The notes beneath the pieces are model-generated. The model was not told the origin of the DNA and did no database searches. It worked only from the letters and a program-made list of their open reading frames with translations. A stretch of DNA of 64,000 nucleotides from Pigmentiphaga sp. GTDB taxonomy: Bacteria; Pseudomonadota; Gammaproteobacteria; Burkholderiales; Burkholderiaceae_B. Both the position numbers and the translations under genes were made by a program. Below are positions 42,964-52,210 of this stretch, piece after piece. The stretch covers positions 62,001 through 126,000 of the forward strand of contig JALOAI010000002.1 in assembly GCA_023228945.1 (NCBI GenBank), read 5' to 3'. Position 1 is the stretch's first letter. Each line of letters starts with the position of its first letter.

Positions 42964-44490
42964 CTATGCTTCTCCCGTGAATTTCTTAAGAGGCTTGGTC
43001 GCGGGGCCGTGCAGCACTTGCCCATCCACATCGAAACGCGATCCGTGGCAAGGGCAATCCCAGCTACGATCCGTTTGATTCCAGCCCACCAGGCAGCCCA
43101 TATGCGTACAGACCGCCGACACCGCATGTAGCGCCCCGGTGTCATCGCGGTAGGCGGCGACGGGGTCGTTCTGAAGACGAACGACGCTCGCCTGTCCGGG
43201 TTCCAGGTCCGGCTCTTTTTTGTATCGGGGAAGCCCGAACCGATCGCCGATAAAATGTTTGGCGGACTCGATGCCGCCTTGAATGAAGGCGGGGCCGCCC
43301 TTGAGGGGGCGGATCCGGCTGGCATCCCAGAGTTCCGCACAGGGGTTCGGCCGGTTCATGATCAGATCCGTGATCAGTCTTGCCGCGGCCGTTCCGGTCG
43401 TGATGCCCCAGGAGTCAAAGCCGATGGCGACATGCAAATGGGGAGAATCCGAGCTGGCGCGACCCACGAACGGCAGTCCGTCCATCGGCGAGAAATCTTC
43501 ATTCGTCCAGCGATGCGTAGGAGCTGGAATCCCGAACGTGTCCTGGAGGAACCGCACGAGTTGCGCGAAGCTTTGTTCTTCTTTCCGGGTCACGCCGGTG
43601 CTGAAGCTCGGTCCCACCGCAATGACATACCGCTGTCCGCTCGAGGCATCGTCGCGAAAGGAGAAACTCGGCTCCTGGTTGTTGACCGCCGTGCCGCCCA
43701 GCGGACAGCTTGGGTCCAACGGCGCCGCCACGACAGAATGGCTGAACGGAAGCGCTTTGGCGAAGAACATGCCATCGGGAACAATCGGCTGATGGGTCGC
43801 GACGATCACATCGGCGGCGGTGATCGTCGCGCCCGCCCCGGTTCTTACCCGGCAGGGACTGCCGTGTTGAACTTCGCTCGCCCTGCTCATTTCAAAGAGA
43901 GATGCCTTTTTTGCCACCGTGGCCGCCAGCCCGGCGAGATAGCGAGCGGGATTGAACTGCGCTTGCCGCTCGAAGGCCAGCGCGGCCTTGACGGCAATGG
44001 GCGCTTCAATTTCCGCGCTGAGCCTCGCAGGCAGGCCCAGCCGGATCGCCGCCGCGGCCTCCTCTTCGATGCTGGCGGTATCCGCGGCATTGGTGGTGTA
44101 GACGTAGGCGGTTTTGCGTTCCAGTGCGCAATCGATTGCTTCATCCGCCACCAGGCGAGCGATGTGTTCGATGGCGTCCTCGTTGGCTTGCGCATGCAGG
44201 CGGGCCTTGTCTTCTCCCACATCGTCGATCAACTGGCGATATCGGAGGCCGTGCTGGGAAGTGATCTTCGCAGTCGATCGGGCGGTGACCTGCGAGCCCA
44301 CGCGTAGCGCTTCGAGAACCACGACGGACTTGCCTTCCCGGCACAGGAGCTCGGCGGCCGTAAGGCCCACGATCCCGGCGCCGATCACCACCACATCGGC
44401 CTGCAGATCATGAGATAGCGAGGGATAGGAAACGGAATCGGTAAGTGTGGATTCCCAGTAGGATTGCCGATCGTTGAGGTGGTTTGTCAT
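42964..44490 (-). CDS. FAD-dependent oxidoreductase with C-terminal Rieske domain (YhfW-like)
   Basis: A 508-residue fusion. The N-terminal DAO-type flavoprotein has VVVIGAGIVGLTAAELLCRE and VVVLEALRVGSQVTARSTAK; the middle includes PMDGLPFVGRASSDSPHLHV and GFDSWGITTGTAAARLITDL. The C-terminal Rieske domain holds a [2Fe-2S] cluster with C461 and H463 (in CTHMGC) and C479 and H482 (in CPCHGSRF). Size and layout match Bacillus YhfW, function unknown. AAGGA precedes the ATG, 60 bp after cphA. Proteins of this kind could pass electrons from an amine or amino acid to a partner; the adjacent iron protein is a candidate partner (inference). Confidence 0.87.
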   Translation of the reverse strand: MTNHLNDRQSYWESTLTDSVSYPSLSHDLQADVVVIGAGIVGLTAAELLCREGKSVVVLEALRVGSQVTARSTAKITSQHGLRYRQLIDDVGEDKARLHAQANEDAIEHIARLVADEAIDCALERKTAYVYTTNAADTASIEEEAAAAIRLGLPARLSAEIEAPIAVKAALAFERQAQFNPARYLAGLAATVAKKASLFEMSRASEVQHGSPCRVRTGAGATITAADVIVATHQPIVPDGMFFAKALPFSHSVVAAPLDPSCPLGGTAVNNQEPSFSFRDDASSGQRYVIAVGPSFSTGVTRKEEQSFAQLVRFLQDTFGIPAPTHRWTNEDFSPMDGLPFVGRASSDSPHLHVAIGFDSWGITTGTAAARLITDLIMNRPNPCAELWDASRIRPLKGGPAFIQGGIESAKHFIGDRFGLPRYKKEPDLEPGQASVVRLQNDPVAAYRDDTGALHAVSAVCTHMGCLVGWNQTDRSWDCPCHGSRFDVDGQVLHGPATKPLKKFTGEA

Positions 44491-44550
44491 TCCGGAATTC
44501 CTTGTAAGAGTCGGTGACTGTCCTTCGCTCGCTTCCGCGGGCCAATGTGG

Positions 44551-47163
44551 CTAGGCGGGAGCGGCGTCGCGCGGTGCGATCAAGGCCAGGTCGTCCAGGC
44601 CGGTTGCTCCGCCGATCAATAAAAGATCGCCGGGAGCACAGCGCTGGAATCCCGCCAGAACCGCCTGTTGGCTTCCCGCCACCGCGTGTACCGGCGTGCC
44701 GGGTCTCGCGCTTGCCAAAGCCCCAGCATGCAGGATGCCCAGGGTCTCGCCAGGCGCGCGTCCCCGCCGCTCGTCGACTTCATAGAGCACGATTTCGTCC
44801 AGCTCGGCGGCGCAGAACCGCGCTATCTGGTCGAGCTCCGCATCGCGCCGGTCTCCGGGGGCGGTGATCACGCCCAGGATCCGTCGGCATCCCATGGCGC
44901 GAGCGGTATCGAGGATGGACCGGTAGGCCGCGAGGTTATGGGCATAGTCATGCAGGATCGTCACGCCGTTCACGGAACAAACGTTCATCCGTAGCGGATT
45001 CGTGCCGACGTTGCAACGGAAGGACTGGATGCCGTCGATAATTGCCTGGCGCGGACACCTGCCTTGGGCGACCACGGCGGCCACCGCGGCGAGCACGTTC
45101 ATGATGTTATGGACCGCGCGGCCTTGTAGCGTGACGGCGAGCTGATCGGCCCGGAAGAGACGGTCGACGCCGACGGTGCTCTGGACGGCCACCTCGCCAT
45201 TGGCGAGAAACACCCCGCGGCCGCCTCGGGCCAGATGCTCGCGCATTACCGGATGACAAGCATCGAGGGCGAAAGACACGACCTCCACGCCTCGCTTGAG
45301 CGACGCCGCCATACCCACGCAGTGCGGATCGCCGGCGTTCAAGACCGCGGCGTGCCGGGCCGACCGGGCGACCACCCGCTTGACTCGCGCCATCGCCTTG
45401 ACGGTGTCGACGCCATCGAGGCCAAGGTGGTCCGCGGTGACGTTGAGGACGACCGCAATATCGCAAGCATCGAAACCCAGCCCCCGCTTCAGGATGCCGC
45501 CACGCGCGGTTTCGAGTACGGCGGCTTCGATATCGGGTGAGCCCAGGAGCGTCCTGGCCGACCAGTAGCCGGAGCAATCGCCCTGGCGGATGCAGGTTTC
45601 ACCGATGAAAACTCCCTCGGTCGTAGCGACTCCCGTCTTCAGGCCCGCCGCCCGGAGGGCGCTTCCGATGAGCAGCGTAGTGGTGGTTTTGCCATTGGTG
45701 CCCGTGACGGCAATAACGGGAATGCGGCCGTCGTCGTGTTCGCCAAAAAGCGAGTGCACGATTGCCCGGCCGGCGGCCCGGGGTTCGCCGCGGCTGGGCA
45801 GCTCGTGCATGCGCAAGCCGGGCGCGGCATTGATCTCGATGATGGCGCCTTGATGCGCCAGGGGCATGGCGATATCGCGGCAGACGAGATCCACGCCGGC
45901 GACATCGAGCCCGATTTGCCGGGCTGCGCGTTCGCAGGCGTATTTCGTGGCGGGGTGCACTTGCGCGGTCACGTCTTCGGCGCTCCCACCCGTAGACAGG
46001 TTCGCGTTATCGCGGAGAACGATGCGCTCGCCGGCGACCGGGACGCTCTCCAAGGTCATGCCTTTGGCTTTCAGGTGTTCAATCGTATGCTGGTCGGCCG
46101 CAATCCGCGTCAAGGCCTTGCTGTGGCCCTCTCCTCGCGCGGGGTCCTCGTTTGTTCTCGAGATCAGGGCCAGGATGCTCGAGCTGCCATCGCCGATGAC
46201 CCATGGCGGCTCGCGGCGGGAGGCCGCCACCAACTCTCCGGCGACGATCAGGAACCGATAGTCGGCGCCCTCGATGAACTCTTCCACGATGATGCGCGAA
46301 CTGAACTGGCGTGCCTGTTCAAAGGCAAGCGCAATATCGGCGGCTGCGGTCAGCGACGTGCGTACTCCCTTGCCATGGTTGGCATCGGCGGGCTTGATGA
46401 CCACCGGCGTGGATAGACGGCGCGCCTCGCGCAGCGCGGACTCGGCGTCGCGCACGACCACGCCCCGCGGCACCGGGATGCCAGCCTGCTGCAGGAGCCG
46501 GCGCGTGAGCTGCTTATCGCCGGCGATCCGCGTAGCGATCTGGCTGGTGTTGCCGGTGACCGTCGCTTGAATACGCCGCTGGCGCGCGCCCTGGCCCAAT
46601 TGATACAGGCTGGCATCATCCGTCAGCCGCAGCGTGGGGATCCCGCGTTCTTTGGCGGCGTCGAGGACGGCCTGCGTGCTTGGCCCGGCGCCATGCCGCA
46701 AGACCAGCCGGCGCAGCGGTTCGAGAAGGGCATCAAGCCCGACCATCTCGCCGCGCGCGGTGGCGTCCACCAGCTCGATGGCGGCGTGCAGCGCCGGAAG
46801 GATCAGGGCTTCGATCCGATACGCGCACACCACGGTGTAGCAGCCGGAGCGCCCGGGGACCGCGCGGGTGCGGCCGAAACCCGCCTTGCTGCCGGCCAGG
46901 CACTGGAGTTCGAGCGCGACATGCTCCACGATGTGAGCCATATAGGTGCCGTCGGCGAGGCGCTGGGCAAAGCCGCCTTCCCGGCCCACGGAACACCGGT
47001 GCCTCAGCAGCGACGGCAAGAGCGCGCCCAAGCGCTCGGTAAATCCGGGCAGGTCGGCCGACGACACGCCGTTGAGATCCTCGAGATCGAGAACGGCCTT
47101 GACGCAAGATTGCCTGGCGTACAGGTTGGGGCCGCGCAGCAGCCGCGATTCGATGACTTTCAT
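44551..47163 (-). CDS. cphA: Cyanophycin synthetase
   Basis: An 870-residue CphA. An N-terminal domain (MKVIESRLLRGPNLYARQSC) is followed by an ATP-grasp domain (about 220-480; ATRIAGDKQLTRRLLQQAGI, VIKPADANHGKGVRTSL, IVEEFIEGADYRFLIVAGEL) and a Mur-ligase-like domain (about 485-870; ITVTGTNGKTTTTLLIG type P-loop, VLNVTADHLGLDGVDT, HDYAHNLAAY). The enzyme polymerises aspartate and arginine into multi-L-arginyl-poly-L-aspartic acid, a nitrogen and carbon store. The start overlaps the cphB stop by four bases (ATGA). Size matches the family, and both ATPase modules look intact. Confidence 0.95.
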   Translation of the reverse strand: MKVIESRLLRGPNLYARQSCVKAVLDLEDLNGVSSADLPGFTERLGALLPSLLRHRCSVGREGGFAQRLADGTYMAHIVEHVALELQCLAGSKAGFGRTRAVPGRSGCYTVVCAYRIEALILPALHAAIELVDATARGEMVGLDALLEPLRRLVLRHGAGPSTQAVLDAAKERGIPTLRLTDDASLYQLGQGARQRRIQATVTGNTSQIATRIAGDKQLTRRLLQQAGIPVPRGVVVRDAESALREARRLSTPVVIKPADANHGKGVRTSLTAAADIALAFEQARQFSSRIIVEEFIEGADYRFLIVAGELVAASRREPPWVIGDGSSSILALISRTNEDPARGEGHSKALTRIAADQHTIEHLKAKGMTLESVPVAGERIVLRDNANLSTGGSAEDVTAQVHPATKYACERAARQIGLDVAGVDLVCRDIAMPLAHQGAIIEINAAPGLRMHELPSRGEPRAAGRAIVHSLFGEHDDGRIPVIAVTGTNGKTTTTLLIGSALRAAGLKTGVATTEGVFIGETCIRQGDCSGYWSARTLLGSPDIEAAVLETARGGILKRGLGFDACDIAVVLNVTADHLGLDGVDTVKAMARVKRVVARSARHAAVLNAGDPHCVGMAASLKRGVEVVSFALDACHPVMREHLARGGRGVFLANGEVAVQSTVGVDRLFRADQLAVTLQGRAVHNIMNVLAAVAAVVAQGRCPRQAIIDGIQSFRCNVGTNPLRMNVCSVNGVTILHDYAHNLAAYRSILDTARAMGCRRILGVITAPGDRRDAELDQIARFCAAELDEIVLYEVDERRGRAPGETLGILHAGALASARPGTPVHAVAGSQQAVLAGFQRCAPGDLLLIGGATGLDDLALIAPRDAAPA

Positions 47164-48050
47164 AGCCGCACCTGGCCTACAAGCTGGAGGACGTTGATCA
47201 ACGCTTCAGTTGCCGCGGCGGGGCGGCCATCGGCATCCAGGTGGTCCGCGTCGTAGCGGCTGTCGGCGGGCAGCAGGTGCAGGATCACCTGGATCAGTTC
47301 CAGATTCTCCTGGGTGCCCGCCCGGGCGATGTTCGAGCTCATCCGACGTCCATCGATCAGCGTGACCGCCCCCGCGCCGAAGACCTCGATCTGCCCGTTG
47401 CTGCCAATGATCAAGGCGGTATCCTCGTCTATCCCCACGCCGATCAGATCGGGGCTCTGCGCCACCGCCGATAGGAGGCGCGCCAGCCGCTGGCGTTCGG
47501 AGAAATGCTGATCGATCACCACCTGCCGCAGGAAGTCGAGCCCCGACTCAAGGCGCGCCGTTCGCTTGTCCGGCAGTTTCTCTCTCGTGCCGCGTGCCAG
47601 CATCAGCCGTGCCATGGCGGCGGCGCCGGCGCTGGTGCCACCCAGGCAGGCGCCTTGGCGCCCGAACGCCTGTCGCATGGCGCGATGGAGGCGGGTGCCG
47701 TTCAGAATCTCGACGAGGCGTTGTTGGCTGCCGCCCGACATGAAGACGCCGCCCGCCTCCAGAATTTGCCGTTCGCCATCTGCGTCGTCGGCTTCCTCCG
47801 CGGTTTCGGGTCGAACGCAGAAACGGTGGCGGACGCCCAGCTCACCGAAGACGGAGTCATAGAGCTCCCACATTTGGTCGGCGATGGCGCTGGCGGAAGT
47901 CACTACGGCAATGGGACGATCCGGCCCGCCACAGAGTTCCACATAGCGGGCCAGGACCCGCATGGCGCCGCGGCGGTCCTCGCCCCCACCCACCATAAAC
48001 AAATGTCCTTGACCGTCGTTCATCATGCGGGCTCCCGTGAGGATGCTCAT
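47160..48050 (-). CDS. cphB: Cyanophycinase
   Basis: A 296-residue S51-family serine exopeptidase: GHLFMVGGGEDRRGAMRVLA, FMSGGSQQRLVEILNGTRLH, the nucleophile region LGGTSAGAAAMARLMLARGT (catalytic serine in T-S-A-G-A), RLARLLSAVAQSPDLIGVGI and EDTALII. It releases beta-Asp-Arg dipeptides from cyanophycin in the cytoplasm. The start at 48050 overlaps the peptidase stop by four bases, and its stop overlaps the cphA start, so the three genes are translationally coupled. Length is normal for cytoplasmic cyanophycinase; no signal peptide is seen. Confidence 0.94.
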   Translation of the reverse strand: MSILTGARMMNDGQGHLFMVGGGEDRRGAMRVLARYVELCGGPDRPIAVVTSASAIADQMWELYDSVFGELGVRHRFCVRPETAEEADDADGERQILEAGGVFMSGGSQQRLVEILNGTRLHRAMRQAFGRQGACLGGTSAGAAAMARLMLARGTREKLPDKRTARLESGLDFLRQVVIDQHFSERQRLARLLSAVAQSPDLIGVGIDEDTALIIGSNGQIEVFGAGAVTLIDGRRMSSNIARAGTQENLELIQVILHLLPADSRYDADHLDADGRPAAATEALINVLQLVGQVRL

Positions 48051-48937
48051 TGCCGGACAGCCGCGCAAGGCATGTCCCGATTGGACTGCATGACGATCCC
48101 GCTGGGCGAGATAGCGATGATTCCAAGGTCGACCTCGGAGGGGAAGCCGGCGATGGCGGCCTGGATGGCCTGCTGCATCGAGGTATCCGAGGCCGCGTCG
48201 TAGATCGATCGGGCCAGCAGCCGCGGCACGATATATTCGCCTACGCCGGTAACGGCGATGGCTCCCTTGAGGCCGACGAAGAATCCGCAACCTATGATCG
48301 GCGTATCGCCTACGCGACCGAGCAGCGATGGCGCGCTGCCGCCGGTGGAGGTGGCGACCGCAAAACATCCCCGGGCATCGACCGCTACCGCGCCAACGGT
48401 TCCACTGCCGAAAGTGCGAAGGGCCTCCTCCCAGGATATCGAATAGTTCCACTGATGCTTCAAGGCCGAGGCCACGGGACCAGCGGCGCCGGAACCCAAG
48501 GCCGCCATCAACCGCCCATGCCTTTCCCTGGCTTGCTGGCTGGGTTGCTCTCTCGGCGCCAGCCCTTGGGCTTGCGCAAAACGCTCCGCGCCCTCGCCGG
48601 CCAGGAGCCAGTGCGGACTACGGCTGACAGCCAACGCCGCGAGCACGGGATTACGAATGGAGCGAAGACAAGTCACCGCGCCCAGGGCGCCGTTGCTGTC
48701 CATGACGGCGGCATCCATCTCCGCGCCTCCGTCGAGCCCGAGGGCCGACCCACGGCCCGCGTTGTAGCGGCCGTCGTCCTCGAGCAAGACGACTGCCCGG
48801 ATCGCGGCCCGCAGGGCGTCACCGCCTTCGAGGAGAACCTCGGCCCCCGCATGGGCAGCCGATGCGCAGCCATCGCTGTCGCGTGCCGTGCCGCCAGCTC
48901 CTCCGTGCACCGCTATTGCTACGCTCGATTGCGCCAT
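48047..48937 (-). CDS. iaaA: Isoaspartyl peptidase/L-asparaginase (Ntn hydrolase)
   Basis: A 296-residue plant-type asparaginase: VAIAVHGGAGGTARDSDGCA, GGDALRAAIRAVVLLEDDGR, YNAGRGSALGLDGGAEMDAA, and the self-cleavage site GSGTVGAVAVD with the catalytic T180. The mature alpha/beta enzyme splits beta-aspartyl dipeptides, so it completes cyanophycin degradation by releasing aspartate and arginine. It is the first gene of the operon; its promoter should lie in the 480-bp region to its right. The symbol follows the E. coli enzyme. Confidence 0.92.
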   Translation of the reverse strand: MAQSSVAIAVHGGAGGTARDSDGCASAAHAGAEVLLEGGDALRAAIRAVVLLEDDGRYNAGRGSALGLDGGAEMDAAVMDSNGALGAVTCLRSIRNPVLAALAVSRSPHWLLAGEGAERFAQAQGLAPREQPSQQARERHGRLMAALGSGAAGPVASALKHQWNYSISWEEALRTFGSGTVGAVAVDARGCFAVATSTGGSAPSLLGRVGDTPIIGCGFFVGLKGAIAVTGVGEYIVPRLLARSIYDAASDTSMQQAIQAAIAGFPSEVDLGIIAISPSGIVMQSNRDMPCAAVRQ

Positions 48938-49201
48938 GTCGTCGCTGCCTTGGGATCATGGCGAGAGTGGATGCGCTCGCCAAAGGAACGCCCGGAAAGA
49001 GGCCATGCCGGCTTCGATCAGAGGGTGCCGGCGGCGTGTGGCGTATAGGCGAAAGCGACTTCGATTTGTAGGGCGTTTCCGACCGCTTCTTCGAGGCCAG
49101 GCAGGACGTGTCTGCCGGTATCACATCGCCACGAGATGTGATGCTGCGATGCGATGCAAACCAGACGGAAAGGAGCCCCGCCGGCGCCGCAGGCCGAGCC
49201 T

Positions 49202-49257
49202 AGCCTCAATACTGTTCAGATAGATAAATTTCGTAGATATTCATGTACCTTGAGGCT
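49202..49257. repeat. AT-rich segment flanked by an 8-bp inverted repeat, upstream of the cyanophycin operon
   Basis: AGCCTCAA (49202-49209) and TTGAGGCT (49250-49257) bracket 40 bp that are about two-thirds A/T. It lies in the 479-bp gene-free stretch 48938-49416, about 265 bp upstream of the first gene of the cyanophycin operon. It might hold the operon promoter, or be a small relic of a mobile element. No other feature was recognised in this stretch. Confidence 0.45.
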
Positions 49258-49416
49258 TTCATGGTCGCGAACGGGCGCCGCGTGAGCCGTCGCGGACGCC
49301 GGAATCCGCGCGGCGTCAAACGCAAGATGAGCCACTTTAATGTTCGGCATCGAGGGGCGCTGCCTCATCGGCACCATCAACCCGTTCCGGTGATACGTAT
49401 CTGAGCAGTATTGGGG

Positions 49417-50178
49417 CTAGCGGCTTGTCAAGAACGACCGGACCATCCCGTGGAACCAGGCGGGTTGCTCCAGATGAGCCGCATGGCCGCAGCCCGGCAG
49501 GACCGCCAGACTGGCCCGCGGTAACTCCTGCCAGAGTGCGAGCGCCGAAGCCGGGGGATGAGTGTGATCGAGCTCGCCCTGGACGATCAATACAGGGGTG
49601 CGGACTTGGGCGAGCTGGCCGCGGAAGTCGGCATCCGCCATGGCTTGGACGGCGGCGATACCGGCCTCTGGGGTCATACCTTGCGCGGCGCGCCGGCATG
49701 CTGCAAACGCGGGGCTGTTGATTCCTTGGGCCAGCCACTTCGGCAAAACCTGGTCCACTGTGGAATCGACACCATCACGGCGCAGCCGGGCGAGGGTGGT
49801 GCCGACGGGCTCGAAACGACGGTGACTGTCCAACTGCGGGCCCGATCCATAGAGCACGGCGCTGTGCAGCCGGGCGGCATGATGGGCGAGCAGGTATTGC
49901 ACGACGAACCCGCTCATGGAGAAGCCCATGACATGGCAGCGCTGTAGCCGCAAATGTTCGAGAAGCGCCAGGAAATGGTGGGCGAATTGCGGCAGACTGG
50001 AGCAAGGGGCTTGGCCGCTCGCCGCGCCAAAGCCTGGCCAGTCCAAGGCAATGACGTCCCAGCCGTCGTGCAGGGCCGCAATCGTGGTCGTCCAGAACCG
50101 GGCGGAGGATGCAAAGCCGTGCAGCAAGATCAATGGCTCGCCTTGGCCTTGTCGAAAGTACACGAGCGGCGACGGCAT
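49417..50178 (-). CDS. Alpha/beta-fold hydrolase
   Basis: A 253-residue hydrolase. The oxyanion region is PLILLHGFASSARFW, the nucleophile S87 is in MGFSMSG, the acid is probably the aspartate in GELDHTHP, and the base histidine is in LPGCGHAAHLEQP. Similar proteins cleave esters, lactones or carbon-carbon bonds (for example 3-oxoadipate enol-lactonase or meta-cleavage hydrolases). It lies 19 bp after a Bug receptor gene on the same strand, so it may act on the imported compound. Specificity is unknown. Confidence 0.87.
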   Translation of the reverse strand: MPSPLVYFRQGQGEPLILLHGFASSARFWTTTIAALHDGWDVIALDWPGFGAASGQAPCSSLPQFAHHFLALLEHLRLQRCHVMGFSMSGFVVQYLLAHHAARLHSAVLYGSGPQLDSHRRFEPVGTTLARLRRDGVDSTVDQVLPKWLAQGINSPAFAACRRAAQGMTPEAGIAAVQAMADADFRGQLAQVRTPVLIVQGELDHTHPPASALALWQELPRASLAVLPGCGHAAHLEQPAWFHGMVRSFLTSR

Positions 50179-50197
50179 GAAGGCGATCTCCAGAAAA

Positions 50198-51160
50198 TCA
50201 GTTCAGTTGCACACCGGCGTCTTCGACTGCCTTTTTCCAGAACTCCGCATCCCGTTCGAGCGTTGCGCGCATGTCGGCGGGAGAGCCCGCGGTGGCGACG
50301 ACGCCGAAGCTATCGAAGCGCTGTTGGATCTCCGGAGTGTCGAGTGCTTGCCGCACGGCCTTATTGATCTTGTCGATGATGTCGGGTGGTGTGCCGGCGG
50401 GCGCCGCCAGGGCCCACCAGTTGTTTGCCAGCACCGCGTCCAGTCCCGCCTCGGCGAACGTTGGAACATTCGGCAAAGCCGAAACACGCTTATCGGCCGC
50501 CACGGCCAGTGCTTTGATCCTACCGGTAGCGACGTGCGCGGCGCCCAGCCCCGCGCCCCCCATATAAAATTGCACGTCGCCCGCCAACAGCGCTTGTACG
50601 GCCTGGCCCGCCCCACCGTAGGGTACATGCACCATCTGCATATCGTAGGCATCGCTGATCGCTTGCGCCGATAGGTGCGGTGTAGTGCCGGCGCCCGGCG
50701 ATGAGTAGTTGTACATTCCCGGCTTGCTGCTGGCCAGTTCACGGAACTGCGCGAAAGTATCGACGGGCAGATCGCCGCCGACGAAGATCACGGCCGGTAC
50801 GTCTGCCACCATGACGACCGGATCAAACTTGGTGAGCGGGTCATAGCCCAGGTTGCTATAGAGGAACTGGTTGAGTACTAGGTTGTTGGTAGCCGCCATC
50901 ATCAGGGTATAGCCGTCGGGCGCGGCGTTGGCTACTGCGTTGGCGCCGATGTTGCCGCCGGCCCCGGGGCGATTGTCGACGATGATGGGGGTGCCTAGTT
51001 CCTTCTGCAGAGGGTCTGACAACAGCCGGGCGATATTGTCACCCATGGCGCCGGCGGCAAACGGCACCACGATACGAATGGGTTGCTCGGGCCATGCGGC
51101 CAGAGCTTGCCCGGAGGCGGCAAGCACGCAAGCGAATGCGACGGGTTGGAACCATTTCAT
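50198..51160 (-). CDS. Bug/TctC-family periplasmic solute-binding protein
   Basis: A 320-residue receptor. The signal is MKWFQPVAFACVLAASGQAL followed by AAWPEQPIRIVVPFAAGAMG; other motifs are NRPGAGGNIGANAVA, GYTLMMAATNNLVLN, YSSPGAGTTPHLSAQAISDA, HVPYGGAGQAVQALLAGDVQ and NVPTFAEAGLDAVLANN. AGGAGTGT precedes ATG 51160. The usual glycine pair after the first strand is changed to AGAMGD. It is probably cotranscribed with the alpha/beta hydrolase. Confidence 0.93.
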   Translation of the reverse strand: MKWFQPVAFACVLAASGQALAAWPEQPIRIVVPFAAGAMGDNIARLLSDPLQKELGTPIIVDNRPGAGGNIGANAVANAAPDGYTLMMAATNNLVLNQFLYSNLGYDPLTKFDPVVMVADVPAVIFVGGDLPVDTFAQFRELASSKPGMYNYSSPGAGTTPHLSAQAISDAYDMQMVHVPYGGAGQAVQALLAGDVQFYMGGAGLGAAHVATGRIKALAVAADKRVSALPNVPTFAEAGLDAVLANNWWALAAPAGTPPDIIDKINKAVRQALDTPEIQQRFDSFGVVATAGSPADMRATLERDAEFWKKAVEDAGVQLN

Positions 51161-51230
51161 GCGGACACTCCTGGATCGGTTTGAGCTGGAACGGAGCCAG
51201 GCGCTTTTTGGCCCCGGCATGACTCCTTCT

Positions 51231-52124
51231 TTAGAGATCGATACGCATCAAATCATGCGCCAGACGTAGAGGGCCTGGGTAGTGCTTGCGGATGTCGGTT
51301 GAAACTTCCTCCAGCATATGTGGGCCCATTAAATCCACCGGTAGATGATTGCCGGCGGCGCGCTTGATGACCGGGCTGGTGGATTCGAAGTGGCCGAAAT
51401 GGGTGGCGACGAGGCTCTTCACGTTGGCTCGGGAGGCCAGCTTGCCCAGCTCAGTGGGGCTGGTGTGTGCGTAGATGCCCACGCCTGATTTGGCGCGGTG
51501 TGCCAGGAAGGTCTCGGGGAAAGTGCATTCATGAATCAAGAGATCGGCGTTATCGGCCAAGCGCACCATGGCGTCGCAAGGCTTGGTGTCGCCACTGAAG
51601 GCCACCACCTTGCCTTCGGCTTCCAGGCGGATGCCGAAGCATTCGCAAATATCGTGCGGGATGTGATCCACCCAATCGACCGAGATCTTCACGTGCTCGT
51701 CCTGGTACATGACTCCCGGCGAGATCTCGGTTACCACGGGGCGCACGGCTTCGATGTTGCGCTGCCGGACTTCATACGCGGCGCGGGCCTGAAGATCCAC
51801 CCGGAAGGCGCCGTCCTCGAACAAGTGATTGACATAGTGCTTGGTTCCCGTGGGGCCGAATACCCTGGGTGCGCCCACGCGGTTGTAGACCCAGCTCGAC
51901 AGCACAAAGAAGGGCAGGCCGCAGATATGGTCGTAGTGCAGGTGCGACAGGAACACCCAATCGACATCGGCGGGATTCACGTTGGCCTTCACCATCTGGC
52001 GGGTGGCGCCTTCGCCGCAGTCGAACAAATAATTGCGGCCGTTGTCCAGTGTGACCAGGATGGAGGATTGGGCACGGTCGGGGTCGGCCAGGGCCGCGCC
52101 GGTGCCGAGAAGGAGGATGCGCAT
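51231..52124 (-). CDS. Metallo-beta-lactamase-fold hydrolase, RNase Z/ElaC-like
   Basis: A 297-residue MBL-fold protein. MRILLLGTGAALADPDRAQS opens the fold and the metal motif H61-x-H63-x-D65-H66 is in LSHLHYDHICGLPFFVLSSW. Further histidine and aspartate ligands lie in FSGDTKPCDAMVRLADNADL and ATHFGH. It resembles the RNase Z-like and arylsulfatase-type branch. Since it is a monofunctional protein near a Bug receptor, hydrolysis of a small ester or lactone is as likely as tRNA processing. The start at 52124 was chosen over the in-frame ATG at 52217. A long inverted repeat lies about 90 bp upstream. Confidence 0.87.
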   Translation of the reverse strand: MRILLLGTGAALADPDRAQSSILVTLDNGRNYLFDCGEGATRQMVKANVNPADVDWVFLSHLHYDHICGLPFFVLSSWVYNRVGAPRVFGPTGTKHYVNHLFEDGAFRVDLQARAAYEVRQRNIEAVRPVVTEISPGVMYQDEHVKISVDWVDHIPHDICECFGIRLEAEGKVVAFSGDTKPCDAMVRLADNADLLIHECTFPETFLAHRAKSGVGIYAHTSPTELGKLASRANVKSLVATHFGHFESTSPVIKRAAGNHLPVDLMGPHMLEEVSTDIRKHYPGPLRLAHDLMRIDL

Positions 52125-52210
52125 GCTTGAAGTCTCGGGAAAAGAAGGGTGAAACCAGGGGGGGCGGGTTCCGAGGCGGCGAACTGGCGGCAGCTCATTG
52201 CCTTGGTTCC

